Counted from the first letter of the stretch, positions 45,762 to 54,912 are shown. The stretch: DNA of 64,000 bases from VXNE01 sp965203615 (GCA_965203615.1 OZ241900.1:1798001-1862000), one strand, 5' to 3'. Translations and numbers: made by a program. The notes: a model not told the origin generated them from the letters alone.

Positions 45762-45826
45762 TCGACTATTCCGCAGAGTCCGTTAACGCGAACTTCGCTT
45801 GCCCGCGTCGAAGGCGTGACGGAACA

Positions 45827-46132
45827 CTAGTCCGGTGGGCCCGCATACGCTTCAACCCGCGCCTTCAGTTTCTGACCTGGGCGGAACGTAACGACGCGTC
45901 GAGCCGTGATGGGAATCTCTTCGCCGGTCTTTGGATTGCGTCCCGGCCGTTCGCGCTTGTCGCGCAGATCGAAGTTGCCGAACCCGGATAGTTTCACGCG
46001 CGTGTTGTTGGACAAGGACTCGCGCACTTCCTCGAAAAACAGTTCGACGATCTCCTTCGCCTCCCGCTTATTGAGGCCAAGTTCGTCGAACAGACGCTCC
46101 GCCATGCGAGCCTTGGTCAGCGTGTTTGTCAC
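45827..46132 (-). CDS. ihfA: Integration host factor alpha subunit
   Basis: 101 residues. The sequence has LTKARMAERLFDELGLNKRE at the start, KLSGFGNFDLRDKRERPGRN in the middle and the beta-arm PKTGEEIPITARRVVTFRPG with the intercalating proline region, as in IhfA. IHF bends DNA at specific sites in recombination and transcription. The start is a GTG. It follows pheT by 72 bases, the conserved order of the family. Confidence 0.95.
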   Translation of the reverse strand: MTNTLTKARMAERLFDELGLNKREAKEIVELFFEEVRESLSNNTRVKLSGFGNFDLRDKRERPGRNPKTGEEIPITARRVVTFRPGQKLKARVEAYAGPPD

Positions 46133-46204
46133 AGCTAGAAATCCCCCGGCGCCCCTTCCGGTTCACAGTACCCGTTGCGCCCATGGTCTGGACCTGGCCA
46201 GCAT

Positions 46205-48574
46205 TCAGCGCAGACGAGCCCCAAATCTGTCTGCCAGGCGGCTAACGATAGCGTCGACAAACGCATTGGTTTCGTGGTCCACAAGAGTGCGCGATGCGTG
46301 TTGCAACGTCAACCCGATACCGAGACTTTTTTTATTGGAATCAATGCGTTCACCCTCATAGACATCGAATATCGTGAACTCGGTCAGGATGTCGCCAAGC
46401 ACTTCGCGGACAGTCGATTCCACTTCGCGGGCAGGAATCGCCTTGTCGATGACCACTGCCAGATCGCGCCGAACGCTGGGGAATCGCGAGATCGCTTCAT
46501 GCTGGCGTTCCCGCTGCCGGACCAGGATTTCGGCATCGATTTCGAAGACAAAGGCCTGCACGCCAAGGTCCAGCGATTCCTCTATCTCGGGATGCAGACG
46601 ACCGAGACGCCCGATGACCTGCTTCTCGCACAAGACCAGGGCGGACTGGCCCGGATGCAGTACCGGATCGGCGGCGGGTTCGAAGGTGTACGAACCTCCC
46701 CCCGCCGCCAGCAATCGCTCCACATCACCCTTGATGTCAAAGAAGTCCACTAGCTCGGACGGCGTCGACCACGACTCCGGGGCGCGCCCCCCACAAGCGA
46801 TGCCACCGACGCGGAAGACCTCTTCCGTCCCTGCGCTCGGAAAGCACTGTCCGTACTCGAACAACCGGACGCGGCGTTGCTGCCGGGCCAGGTTTGTCTG
46901 CAATGCGCCGACAAGGCCGGGAATCAGGTTCGAGCGCATGACGGACTGGTCCCGGGACATCGGGTTGGCAATGCGGACAGGAGAATGCGCGGGATCGAGC
47001 AACTGCATCCGCTCCGGCGCCACGAAGCTATAGGTGATGGCCTCGCGATAGCCGAGGGCCGCCAGGGCATCACATATCGGCCTGGATCCAGCTAGATCCC
47101 GGGGAATGGTCCTCGGCGAAAACTCGCCATCCGGATAGCTGTCCGCGACCTGGTTGTAGCCGTGCACACGGCAGACCTCTTCGACCAGGTCCTCTTCGAT
47201 GGCTATGTCGAAGCGATGACTGGGCGCGGTGATCTCCCATCCCGCCTGTCCGTCCTGCGCCGTCTTTCTGGGCGAAAACTCGAGGCGATCGAGGATCCGG
47301 TCGACTTCGGCTTCGGGAACTTCCTCCCCGACCAGCAGGTCGAGACGAGGACGGCGCAGGCATACGCTCGCCGGTTGCGGCACATGCTCGACGCTCTCGG
47401 TCACCACCGTCGGACCCGGACGGCCGCCGGCAACATCCAGCAGGAGTCGTGTCGCGCGTTCTATCGCGGCCTCCTGCAGCGCGTAGTCGACGCCGCGTTC
47501 GAATCTCTGCGAGGCATCGGTCTGCATGCCGTAGCGGCGGGCCGTGCCCATGACCTTGCGCGGGGCGAAGAATGCGCACTCGAGAAAGATGTCCCGGCTC
47601 GACGCCTGCACGGCCGAACGCTCGCCGCCCATGACACCCGCCATGGCCACGGGTCCGCGCGCGTCCGTAATCAAGAGCGTCTCGTCGTCCAGGTCGACCT
47701 GGCTGCCGTCCAGCAAAGTGAACCGCTCTCCCTCCTCCGCCACGCGGACGATGATGCGCTCGTGCAGCATGTCGAGATCGAACGCGTGCAACGGCTGACC
47801 GAGTTCGAGCATGACGTAGTTGGTGACGTCCACCACCGGATCGATGGAGCGGAGACCCGAGCGGCGCAGGCGCTCCGTCATCCACAACGGCGTCGATTTG
47901 CCGGTGTCGACGTTCCGCACCACTCGACCCAAATAGCGGGGGCAACTTTCCCCGGCGACTATTTCGACCGGGAACCGGTCTTCGACCTCGGCGGGAACGG
48001 GCGAACAGTCGGGCAAACCGATGGCCAGATCGTTGAGCACCCCGACTTCCCTGGCGACCCCCTTGAGCGACAGGCAGTCGCCCCTGTTCGGTGTCAGGTC
48101 CAGCGTGATGCAAATGTCGTCAAGCGCCAGCGCCACGCGAAGATCGGCACCCGTCGCGCACGCATCGGGGAGTTCGAGGATGCCGTCCGCATCGTCTCCC
48201 AATCCGAGTTCCGCCGCCGAGCACAACATGCCTTGAGACTCGACGCCACGAAAATCGCGGGGCCGCACTTCGACATCGGGCAACACCGCGCCAACGCGGG
48301 CGAATGGAGATTTCATGCCGGCGCGTGCGTTGGGTGCCCCGCAAACGACCTGGTGCGAATCCGAACCGTCTCCGACCGTGCACACGGAGAGATTGTCTGC
48401 GTTGGGATGGGGGGCGACGTCGAACACCTCTCCCACGACGACCCCGTGGAAATCCCGGGCCGCGCCCGTTGTACCGTCGACTTCCAGCCCAGCACTCGTG
48501 AGTTGTTCGCAGAGCGTATCGGTATCGACCTCGGGGTCGACCCACTCGCGTAACCAACGTTCGCTGAATTGCAC
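46205..48574 (-). CDS. pheT: Phenylalanine-tRNA ligase beta subunit
   Basis: 789 residues, normal length. In order it has a tRNA-binding OB domain (about 40-150, GEVFDVAPHPNADNLSVCTV), the B3/B4 editing region (about 210-370), the B5 domain (about 400-470), the catalytic-core-like domain and the C-terminal FDX-anticodon-binding domain (SRFPSVRRDLAVVIDKAIPA). PheT pairs with PheS as an alpha2-beta2 enzyme that charges tRNA-Phe and removes mischarged Tyr. It starts 20 bases after pheS. Confidence 0.96.
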   Translation of the reverse strand: MQFSERWLREWVDPEVDTDTLCEQLTSAGLEVDGTTGAARDFHGVVVGEVFDVAPHPNADNLSVCTVGDGSDSHQVVCGAPNARAGMKSPFARVGAVLPDVEVRPRDFRGVESQGMLCSAAELGLGDDADGILELPDACATGADLRVALALDDICITLDLTPNRGDCLSLKGVAREVGVLNDLAIGLPDCSPVPAEVEDRFPVEIVAGESCPRYLGRVVRNVDTGKSTPLWMTERLRRSGLRSIDPVVDVTNYVMLELGQPLHAFDLDMLHERIIVRVAEEGERFTLLDGSQVDLDDETLLITDARGPVAMAGVMGGERSAVQASSRDIFLECAFFAPRKVMGTARRYGMQTDASQRFERGVDYALQEAAIERATRLLLDVAGGRPGPTVVTESVEHVPQPASVCLRRPRLDLLVGEEVPEAEVDRILDRLEFSPRKTAQDGQAGWEITAPSHRFDIAIEEDLVEEVCRVHGYNQVADSYPDGEFSPRTIPRDLAGSRPICDALAALGYREAITYSFVAPERMQLLDPAHSPVRIANPMSRDQSVMRSNLIPGLVGALQTNLARQQRRVRLFEYGQCFPSAGTEEVFRVGGIACGGRAPESWSTPSELVDFFDIKGDVERLLAAGGGSYTFEPAADPVLHPGQSALVLCEKQVIGRLGRLHPEIEESLDLGVQAFVFEIDAEILVRQRERQHEAISRFPSVRRDLAVVIDKAIPAREVESTVREVLGDILTEFTIFDVYEGERIDSNKKSLGIGLTLQHASRTLVDHETNAFVDAIVSRLADRFGARLR

Positions 48575-48594
48575 TTGCCTAGTCCGTCACGGCG

Positions 48595-49605
48595 CTAGAA
48601 CTGGGACAGGAAACGAACATCGTTGTCGAAAAACAGGCGCAAGTCGTCGACGCCGAAATAGAAAGCCGCCAACCGGTCCGCTCCGAAGCCGAACGCGAAC
48701 CCGGTGTTGCGTTCCGCATCGATGCCGGACATGGTCAGCACGTTGGGATGCACCATTCCACAACCCATGACCTCGACCCACCCGGTACCGCCGCAAACGC
48801 GGCACCCCGCACCCTCGCAGTGCACGCACTGGGCGTCGACCTCCGCGGATGGCTCGGTAAACGGAAAATACGAAGGTCGAAACCGAACCCCCACGTCCTT
48901 GTCGTAGAAACGCCGCACGAACCCGACCACCGTACCCTTCAGGTCGGCGAAGCTGATGCCCTCGTCCACGACCAATCCCTCCACCTGGTGAAACATCGGC
49001 GTATGGGTGAGGTCGGACTCGCGCCGGAACACGCGGCCGGGACAGATGATGCGGATAGGAGGTGGCGTCTTTTCCATGACACGCACCTGCACGGGTGAAG
49101 TGTGCGTTCGGAGGACGTGGCCGCCTTCGAGGTAGAAGGTGTCCCACATCGTTCGGGCCGGATGGTGCGCCGGCAGGTTGAGCGCTTCGAAGTTGTGATA
49201 GTCGTCCTCGATCTCCGGACCCGTCACAACCCCGTAGCCGGCGCCGAGAAATATGTCCTCTATCCGCCGCATCGTCTGCGTGATCGGATGCAGGCTCCCC
49301 GAACCCTGGCGACGCCCGGGCAGCGTCACGTCCACGACATCCTCGCTGAGGGTCCTGGCGAGTTGCTCCGCCGTCAACGCCGCGCGGCGCGCTTCGATTG
49401 CCTGTACGACGGCCTCTTTCGCGGCGTTGTTCCGGGCGCCCGCCGCCGGCCGCTCGGAGGGGTCGAGGAGCCGCAACGACCTGGCCAGCAGCGTCAGCCT
49501 GCCCTTTTTGCCCAGGTATTCGACCCTGACTTCGTCCAGCCTCTCGGGACTGTCGGAAGCATTGACCGCGCTTAGGGCCTCGGCCCTGATGTCATCCACA
49601 TCCAT
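48595..49605 (-). CDS. pheS: Phenylalanine-tRNA ligase alpha subunit
   Basis: About 336 residues from the ATG at 49605 (MDVDDIRAEALSAVNASDSP). A GTG ten codons upstream gives an unusual extension and is less likely. An N-terminal coiled coil precedes the class II core. Motif regions include HPITQTMRRIEDIFLGAGYG, FRRESDLTHTPMFHQVEGLV and CGMVHPNVL, with substrate residues FGFGADRLAAFYFGVDDLRL near the end. A four-cysteine segment (CVHCEGAGCRVCGGTGW) is typical of the proteobacterial form. Confidence 0.95.
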   Translation of the reverse strand: MDVDDIRAEALSAVNASDSPERLDEVRVEYLGKKGRLTLLARSLRLLDPSERPAAGARNNAAKEAVVQAIEARRAALTAEQLARTLSEDVVDVTLPGRRQGSGSLHPITQTMRRIEDIFLGAGYGVVTGPEIEDDYHNFEALNLPAHHPARTMWDTFYLEGGHVLRTHTSPVQVRVMEKTPPPIRIICPGRVFRRESDLTHTPMFHQVEGLVVDEGISFADLKGTVVGFVRRFYDKDVGVRFRPSYFPFTEPSAEVDAQCVHCEGAGCRVCGGTGWVEVMGCGMVHPNVLTMSGIDAERNTGFAFGFGADRLAAFYFGVDDLRLFFDNDVRFLSQF

Positions 49606-49657
49606 GGTCGTTCGTTCCGTCGGGCCGCGGGGCACGACCCGGGTGTGGTCCGTCCGG

Positions 49658-50017
49658 TCAGGCCGCCAGGGCCTCTTTCGCTTTGGCCGCCAGAGCGCCG
49701 AACGCCTCTTTCTCGTTCAGCGCGAGATCCGCAAGCACCTTGCGGTCCAACTCGACCTCCGCCTTCTTCAGTCCGGAGATGAAACGGCCGTAGGTAAGGC
49801 CGTGCTCCCGGGCCTGCGCATTGATGCGCACGATCCAGAGCGACCGGAACTGGCGCTTCTTTTGCCGTCGATCCCGATAGGCGTACTGGCCGGCCTTGAT
49901 GACGGCCTGCTTCGCAACCCGAAAGCTGCGGCTACGCTGACCGTAGTAGCCCTTCGCCTGTTTCAGCACCTTCTTGCGGCGCGCCCGTGCGACTACTCCT
50001 CGCTTGACTCTCGGCAT
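49658..50017 (-). CDS. rplT: Ribosomal protein L20
   Basis: 119 residues, full length. MPRVKRGVVARARRKKVLKQ begins the RNA-binding N-terminal extension, and QAREHGLTYGRFISGLKKAE lies in the globular C-terminal domain. L20 is needed for early 50S assembly and, in E. coli, represses its own operon by binding the rpmI leader. It lies between rpmI and pheS in the conserved order. Confidence 0.97.
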   Translation of the reverse strand: MPRVKRGVVARARRKKVLKQAKGYYGQRSRSFRVAKQAVIKAGQYAYRDRRQKKRQFRSLWIVRINAQAREHGLTYGRFISGLKKAEVELDRKVLADLALNEKEAFGALAAKAKEALAA

Positions 50018-50102
50018 CTTCGCTCCTGTTGCGCGTCCTCGCGACGCGCGCTCTCAATCTTGAATCCGACGTCTTGCGGTCTACCAGCGCTAACGCGTCC
50101 AG

Positions 50103-50303
50103 CTACCGCGCCTTCTTCGGCAACATGCGCTTTACGGACCGCTTGTTGTCGTCGGACACCTGTTTGAACGCGCGCAGATGGCGTTTTCGCTTCGGCGCCT
50201 TCTTCGTCAGAATGTGATTCTTGTTGGCCGGCCGATATTTGAAGCCGGCGCCCGAGCGCCGAAATCTCTTGGCGGCGCCACGGTGGGTCTTGAGTTTCGA
50301 CAT
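50103..50303 (-). CDS. rpmI: Ribosomal protein L35
   Basis: 66 residues from the ATG at 50303 (MSKLKTHRGAAKRFRRSGAG). GGGATGG lies seven bases upstream. A TTG two codons earlier is in frame but poorer. The sequence ends KRSVKRMLPKKAR. It is a small basic 50S protein, 85 bases ahead of rplT. Confidence 0.96.
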   Translation of the reverse strand: MSKLKTHRGAAKRFRRSGAGFKYRPANKNHILTKKAPKRKRHLRAFKQVSDDNKRSVKRMLPKKAR

Positions 50304-50546
50304 TTTCAAACCATCCCGGGCGACAGCGCCTTCGCTGCCATGCCCTGCTCACATGGTACAAGCACCCCACGACGCCCCGAATATCGGGGCTCATCATCAA
50401 GGGGTGCGCCGGAATCCGGGCTATCCGGACTCTATTTCTTTCTGCTGCGTTGCTCGTTGCTGCAGGGTCGTTGCCGCACATCGCCGCCGCACGGTCGCGG
50501 CTCGTGCTGGGAGGGCGGTCTCACCGCCCTCACCGCCGACGCTTCT
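50304..50546 (-). promoter_or_regulatory. infC-rpmI intercistronic leader with two hairpins
   Basis: This 243-base gap is long for this operon. It holds a perfect 9-bp hairpin, GAGGGCGGT with ACCGCCCTC (50511-50531), just after infC, and a 7-bp hairpin, GCCCCGA with TCGGGGC (50374-50390), nearer rpmI. In E. coli, L20 binds structures in the rpmI leader to repress rpmI-rplT. The gap is the natural place for a similar control or an internal promoter. Neither hairpin has a T-tract. Confidence 0.5.
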
Positions 50547-51098
50547 TCAGCCCTTCTTGCGTTTTCGCGCCGACAATACCATCGTCATCTGTCGGCCTTC
50601 GAATTTGGGCGCGGTCTCAACGGACCCGTGTTCCTCAAGGTCGGTCTCGATTCGCTTCAACAGCTCGAGGCCGATCTCCGGATGCGCCATCTCGCGTCCG
50701 CGAAAGCGCAAGCTCACCTTGGCCTTGTCACCGTCCTCGAGAAACCGCACCAGGTTGCGCAGTTTTACCTGGTAGTCCCCTTCCTCGGTGCCAGGCCGGA
50801 ACTTCATCTCCTTGACCTGGATCTGCTTCTGCTTTTTCCGCTGCGCGGTCTTGGCTTTCTTCAGATCGAAGAGATGTTTGCCGTAGTCCATGATCTTGAC
50901 TACGGGGGGATTGGCATCCGGCACAATCAGCACCAGGTCCAAACCCGCTCTTCTCGCTTCGCTCAAGGCATCTTCCCTCGGAACGATGCCAACCTGTCCA
51001 CCGGTGGGACCGATGAGGCGCACTCGGGGAGCGTTTATGTCGTCGTTCAACAACAATCGCTCTCTCTGCGCCCTCGCTGCTGCTCTCTTAATAGGCAC
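50547..51098 (-). CDS. infC: Translation initiation factor IF-3
   Basis: The N-terminal domain has LLLNDDINAPRVRLIGPTGG and the C-terminal domain KMKFRPGTEEGDYQVKL-like sequence (KEMKFRPGTEEGDYQVKLRN), ending RQMTMVLSARKRKKG. IF-3 keeps ribosomal subunits apart and checks start codons. The shown start is a GTG (51098). Two codons later an ATT at 51090-51092 lies nine bases after GGAG and yields the short KRAAARAQRERLLLN N-terminus. infC of E. coli uses ATT for self-regulation, so ATT may be the true start (about 181 residues). thrS, usually just upstream, is absent here. Confidence 0.95.
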   Translation of the reverse strand: MPIKRAAARAQRERLLLNDDINAPRVRLIGPTGGQVGIVPREDALSEARRAGLDLVLIVPDANPPVVKIMDYGKHLFDLKKAKTAQRKKQKQIQVKEMKFRPGTEEGDYQVKLRNLVRFLEDGDKAKVSLRFRGREMAHPEIGLELLKRIETDLEEHGSVETAPKFEGRQMTMVLSARKRKKG

Positions 51099-51309
51099 TT
51101 TCTCCGTTACTACCGTTGCCCGCGCGCGGTCGAGACCGGCGACGCGGCGAATGCGGATTCTAATGCGTTGTCGCGTTCAAGACCAACCATAGCGCAGATT
51201 GCGGCGCGCGGGCACGCATCGGGACAATCTCTCACAGCACCCATGGCATATCGCCGCACGGCTTGTTGATCGCCGCTCCGCCGCAATGATACGGTACCGC
51301 GCCGACGGC

Positions 51310-51387
51310 AGGCGCGTAGCTCAGTTGGTTTAGAGCACCACCTTGACATGGTGGGGGTCGTTGGTTCGAATCCAATCGCGCCTACCA
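51310..51387 (+). tRNA. tRNA-Val (GAC)
   Basis: The acceptor AGGCGCG pairs with CGCGCCT. The D stem is GCTC with GAGC, and the anticodon stem CCACC with GGTGG holds loop TTGACAT, anticodon GAC. The T arm loop is TTCGAAT, followed by discriminator A and an encoded CCA (then a second CCA). An accessory nuclease cassette begins 55 bases downstream on the same strand, as commonly seen for island insertion at tRNA 3' ends. Confidence 0.95.
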
Positions 51388-51441
51388 CCACGTCGTTACT
51401 CACTGGAGATGCATCGGTCGCAAAGCACACTTGGACCCGCA

Positions 51442-52245
51442 ATGACGGATTTCTGCTCTGATCGGTTCCCCATTCTCTTCAGTCGTCGCTGGCCGACTAG
51501 GGGCCTATCAACTGCCATCCAAGCGATCGACCCGTTCACGTTGTGTCGCGAGTACCACGAATTGAGAAAGGCGGCACCGAGTCGCTTCGCCCAGAACAAG
51601 CAGTACTTTGTGGGACACGACGGGCACGTGCGCGCGATAAACCCTGCAAATCCATCGGAGGAACACTTGGCGATCGCTCTCTGGCGCCTCGACACGCGGT
51701 GGCCTCGGACTTGTGGAGGTTCGCTTCGCCTCCTCGACTACCAGTTTCCGCTGCAGTCTTCGAGATGCGACAGGGGTCTTGGCAAGGTCGATCTACTTGG
51801 GGTCACGGACGAGGGACGATCGGCGGTCGTCGAGCTAAAGGTCCCGCAGAAGAAAGGGGCGCGGGGCGACACACCAGTGCTCGCCCTCATGGAGGGCTTG
51901 CGCTATGCGGCAATCGTCGAGGCCAACCACCGCGCGATCAGTGAAGAAGTGAGTCATCTGGGGATCGATCTGGCCGACAGGCCGCCGATCGTGCAAATCC
52001 TCGCCCCGCAGGACTGGTGGCGCGGTTGGTGCCACATGCCCTCCAAGACACGCACGGCGGCGGGACACTGGGAGAGGAGTTTCGCCGAGCTGGCGGGCAC
52101 TCTGGAAACACGGCTAGGCGTCACTATCGAGCTCGTATCGCTACAGGGGATCTGCCTAAGCGATGTCACTTGGGACACCCACGGACCACGCCTCCGCCAC
52201 CGGCCGAACTTGCGGACCATTCATCTTCACCCGGATCGGGGGTAA
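51442..52245 (+). CDS. PD-(D/E)XK-type nuclease-like protein
   Basis: About 267 residues from the ATG at 51442; an ATG at 51409 would add eleven residues. The likely nuclease core is GLGKVDLLGVTDEGRSAVVE with LKVPQKKGARGD. Asp of KVDLLG and Glu-x-Lys of VELKV are spaced as in PD-(D/E)XK enzymes, followed by a helix ALMEGLRYAAIVEAN. The C-terminus has WWRGWCHMPSKTRTAAGHWE. No named family is certain. It is the first gene after tRNA-Val and is followed three bases after its stop by a second nuclease-like gene, so they form an operon. Confidence 0.62.
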   Translation: MTDFCSDRFPILFSRRWPTRGLSTAIQAIDPFTLCREYHELRKAAPSRFAQNKQYFVGHDGHVRAINPANPSEEHLAIALWRLDTRWPRTCGGSLRLLDYQFPLQSSRCDRGLGKVDLLGVTDEGRSAVVELKVPQKKGARGDTPVLALMEGLRYAAIVEANHRAISEEVSHLGIDLADRPPIVQILAPQDWWRGWCHMPSKTRTAAGHWERSFAELAGTLETRLGVTIELVSLQGICLSDVTWDTHGPRLRHRPNLRTIHLHPDRG

Positions 52246-52248
52246 ACC

Positions 52249-53205
52249 GTGGTCGACTACGCGAGCTATGAACGGGCATTGTTGGGTCGCATGTGGGCGT
52301 GGGCCGACCGCTGGCACTCGAACGAGCTGGATGGCGGGCACCGGTCCGGTCGACCGCCCGTGCTCCGCCCCGAGTTCGCGTCCAAGAACCTTGTTGTTCC
52401 CAAGGATCGGAGCGCGGCACGCCATCTCGTCTCCGCAGTTCATCCGAGCCAACGACATCGATGGTTTCGTAGCATGAAAAGCTCGCAGGCGTTAACCCAA
52501 AGCGTATTCGGAGCAATCCGCGTCTTCGGAGGATTAGACCTCCTCCGCGATGTCTCCGCGGACTGCGGACGTCCCGCCTTCCTGGCAGATCCGCGCGGGG
52601 CATCGCTCCAACTCGAGCACGAGGTTTGCGGGTTGGGCGAACCAAGGCGGACGAGCGTCGACGTATTCTGCGAGGGACCGATGCGGCGCGTCGCCGTGGA
52701 GTGCAAATTCACGGAGCGAGAATTCGGCGTTTGTTCGCGCCCCAGGCTACGTCCTCGCGACAGAACCTATGCAGAGCAGTATTGCGATGGGGACTACCGG
52801 GTCCAGCGCGGTCGCCGCGAACGTTGCGCACTAACCGAAATCGGCGTTCGCTACTGGACCTACCTCCCGAACCTGTTCCGCTGGGACGCCGACCGGAACC
52901 TGAGTCCATGTCCATTCGCTGCTGTCTACCAGCTCGCCCGCAACGCGCTAGCAGCCACCGTAACCGCTGAGGGCCTTGATCCATGCTCCGGACACGTTCT
53001 CGTCATCTACGACGCGCGCAATCCGGAATTCTTAGCCGGCGGCGCGGCACAGCGCCAGTACGATGCAGCGATGACCACTTGCCGCGTACCGGGACTGATC
53101 CGTCAATTGAGTTGGCAGCGACTAGCGGGCGCGTTAATGGACGCGCCTGACCTCGCATATCTTGTCGCGGGGGTCGAAGGCAAGTACGGCATCCGCCCGG
53201 ACTAG
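52249..53205 (+). CDS. Restriction-endonuclease-like protein (PD-(D/E)XK, possibly PGN_0703 type)
   Basis: 318 residues from a GTG preceded by GGGGGTAAACC. The middle carries LTQSVFGAIRVFGGLDLLRD, then RTSVDVFCEGPMRRVAVECK with Asp of SVDVF and Glu-x-Lys of VECKF as PD-(D/E)XK metal ligands. YAEQYCDGDYRVQRGRRERC and GVRYWTYLPNLFRWDAD follow, and the C-terminal half is helical. The arrangement resembles PGN_0703-type putative restriction enzymes, judged by memory of motif order only. No methyltransferase is adjacent. It is coupled to the preceding nuclease gene and followed by a membrane protein gene. Confidence 0.62.
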   Translation: MVDYASYERALLGRMWAWADRWHSNELDGGHRSGRPPVLRPEFASKNLVVPKDRSAARHLVSAVHPSQRHRWFRSMKSSQALTQSVFGAIRVFGGLDLLRDVSADCGRPAFLADPRGASLQLEHEVCGLGEPRRTSVDVFCEGPMRRVAVECKFTEREFGVCSRPRLRPRDRTYAEQYCDGDYRVQRGRRERCALTEIGVRYWTYLPNLFRWDADRNLSPCPFAAVYQLARNALAATVTAEGLDPCSGHVLVIYDARNPEFLAGGAAQRQYDAAMTTCRVPGLIRQLSWQRLAGALMDAPDLAYLVAGVEGKYGIRPD

Positions 53206-53216
53206 AGTCGTCAGCG

Positions 53217-53969
53217 GTGACTCTCGAAATGGCCGGTCCGTCCACGTTGCCTCGTTCGTGGACTGTTTTCAGCGAGGCTTGGGCGCCGATCGTCGAAAAG
53301 TGCCACCGGCGAATGGACTCTGACCCACCGCAAACGCGGCGCGAAAAGGACATCGTCTGCTTTGTCCAAAGCCGTCTGGACAGGTATCTCGAAGAAACAG
53401 ATCAGTTCGTCGTCGAATGCGAACGGCTATTTTGTGACCTAAACAACCTGCTCTACGAACAGACCGTGGGCGAGGTTGTCTCGGACTCTGCCATTCGAAC
53501 CGCCATCGCCCGCGTTGAGACGTGTCTCGATCACCTGCTGAACGGTTACGACCAACTGCGCCGAGTGAAACCTGACTTTCCGTATGCCAGGGGTTGGTCC
53601 AATTTGAGAGACACGTATCGCAAGACGCTTCTAGACATTCGAGAGATGCTGGACAATGAGGAAGAGTTCTTCGCCGATCCGGTCGCTTACAACAGGAATC
53701 GTGGACTCCCGACCGCCGAGCCGATAATGCACACGGTCGATTTGAACTTTAGTCTTATAACTCCAAAGGAAATCGAAGCGATAGACGTCTGGGCGTCGGT
53801 CGTGGCCAAAGCCCAAAAAAGGGGACCGCCGTGGCTCCGAGTGGCGGGTTTCGTGTTGGCCTTGCCTTTGGTCTGGTGGCTTTGGATATCTGAGTTGGGC
53901 GTTTATGTGGTGGCCTGTGTCGCCGTTTCAATGATCATTGCTTGGCTCTGGGGGAAAGTTTCGCCGTGA
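53217..53969 (+). CDS. Hypothetical protein with two C-terminal membrane helices, third gene of the nuclease cassette
   Basis: 250 residues from a GTG twelve bases after the preceding stop. The first 205 residues are helical and charged (REKDIVCFVQSRLDRYLEET, ARVETCLDHLLNGYDQLRRV). Two hydrophobic segments (VAGFVLALPLVWWLWI and VYVVACVAVSMIIAWLW, about 212-246) form a hairpin in the membrane, and the tail is KVSP. A soluble sensor-like domain ending in a membrane hairpin next to nucleases recalls membrane effectors of anti-phage systems, but that is inference. No family recognised. Confidence 0.58.
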   Translation: MTLEMAGPSTLPRSWTVFSEAWAPIVEKCHRRMDSDPPQTRREKDIVCFVQSRLDRYLEETDQFVVECERLFCDLNNLLYEQTVGEVVSDSAIRTAIARVETCLDHLLNGYDQLRRVKPDFPYARGWSNLRDTYRKTLLDIREMLDNEEEFFADPVAYNRNRGLPTAEPIMHTVDLNFSLITPKEIEAIDVWASVVAKAQKRGPPWLRVAGFVLALPLVWWLWISELGVYVVACVAVSMIIAWLWGKVSP

Positions 53970-54060
53970 CAATCGAATGGCTACTGCCAGCACTAACGCG
54001 CGCCTTCCCGAATCTACCGACAATCGCGCCTGCTATCCCGCCCAGACCAATACACTCCTC

Positions 54061-54912
54061 TCAAGTCCAGCGAATAAGACCTTCCTGCGAACACGTCGCC
54101 GCCAGGTTTCCATCCGCGTCGAAAATGCGTCCCGTGGCCAGGCCTCGACCGGAACCCGTGGCCTCCACTGTTTGATCGAACAACAGCCACGCGTCGGCCC
54201 GGACCGGGTTGTGGAACCACATCGCGTGATCGAGACTCGCGCCGGTCAAGCCGGGTTCCTGCCATCGACGGCCATGCGGGAGCACTACGTGATCGACCAG
54301 GGTGCTGTCCGACAGGTAGGCGAGCCCCGCGCGGTGCAGACCGGGCTCCGCGGGAAGCCGTTCCGAAATCCGCATCCACATCCGCTGATCCTCCACGACC
54401 GGTTCGCCCAGGGGAGCGACCGGCGGATCGATGCAACGCGTATCCATGGGTCTCGCCTCGAGGTCCGAATCGAGTTCCGCCTGTACGCTGCGGCTGAAGG
54501 CCGGATAGGTCAGGCTAACGTCCTCCGGCGGCGGCACGTCGGGTTTTCGATGGGCCGCAAACAAATTCCCGGGTTCCGCGACGTGGAAGGAGACCATCAT
54601 GCGGAACAGCTCCCTGCCCCCCTGAAGGGCGCTGACGCTTCGGGAACTGAAGGAGCGGCCATCGCGCACCCGTTCGACCTGCATCTCCACAGGCATCGAA
54701 ATGTTCCCCGGCGCCAGGAAATACGCGTGCAACGAATGTGCGTGGCGGTCATCCGTGACGGTCCGCCCGGCCGCCACGAGCGCCTGCGCCAGCAATTGCC
54801 CGCCATACATGCGACCTTCGCGCTCGGGTGCCTCAGGGGCCGTGAATCGGTCCGGCCCCGATTCGACCAGGGCCATCATCTGCATGAAAGCGCCGGCGCG
54901 CGCGGCGGACAC
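54061..54912 (-). CDS. TesB-like acyl-CoA thioesterase
   Basis: 283 residues with two hotdog domains. The N-terminal repeat has REGRMYGGQLLAQALVAAGR and HSLHAYFLAPGNISMPVEMQ with VRDGRSFSSRSVSALQGGRE. The C-terminal repeat includes LDHAMWFHNPVRADAWLLFD and GSGRGLATGRIFDADGNLAA. These match thioesterase II, which hydrolyses medium to long acyl-CoAs. The start is a GTG that touches the stop of the aldo/keto reductase gene, so the two are translated together. Confidence 0.88.
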   Translation of the reverse strand: MSAARAGAFMQMMALVESGPDRFTAPEAPEREGRMYGGQLLAQALVAAGRTVTDDRHAHSLHAYFLAPGNISMPVEMQVERVRDGRSFSSRSVSALQGGRELFRMMVSFHVAEPGNLFAAHRKPDVPPPEDVSLTYPAFSRSVQAELDSDLEARPMDTRCIDPPVAPLGEPVVEDQRMWMRISERLPAEPGLHRAGLAYLSDSTLVDHVVLPHGRRWQEPGLTGASLDHAMWFHNPVRADAWLLFDQTVEATGSGRGLATGRIFDADGNLAATCSQEGLIRWT

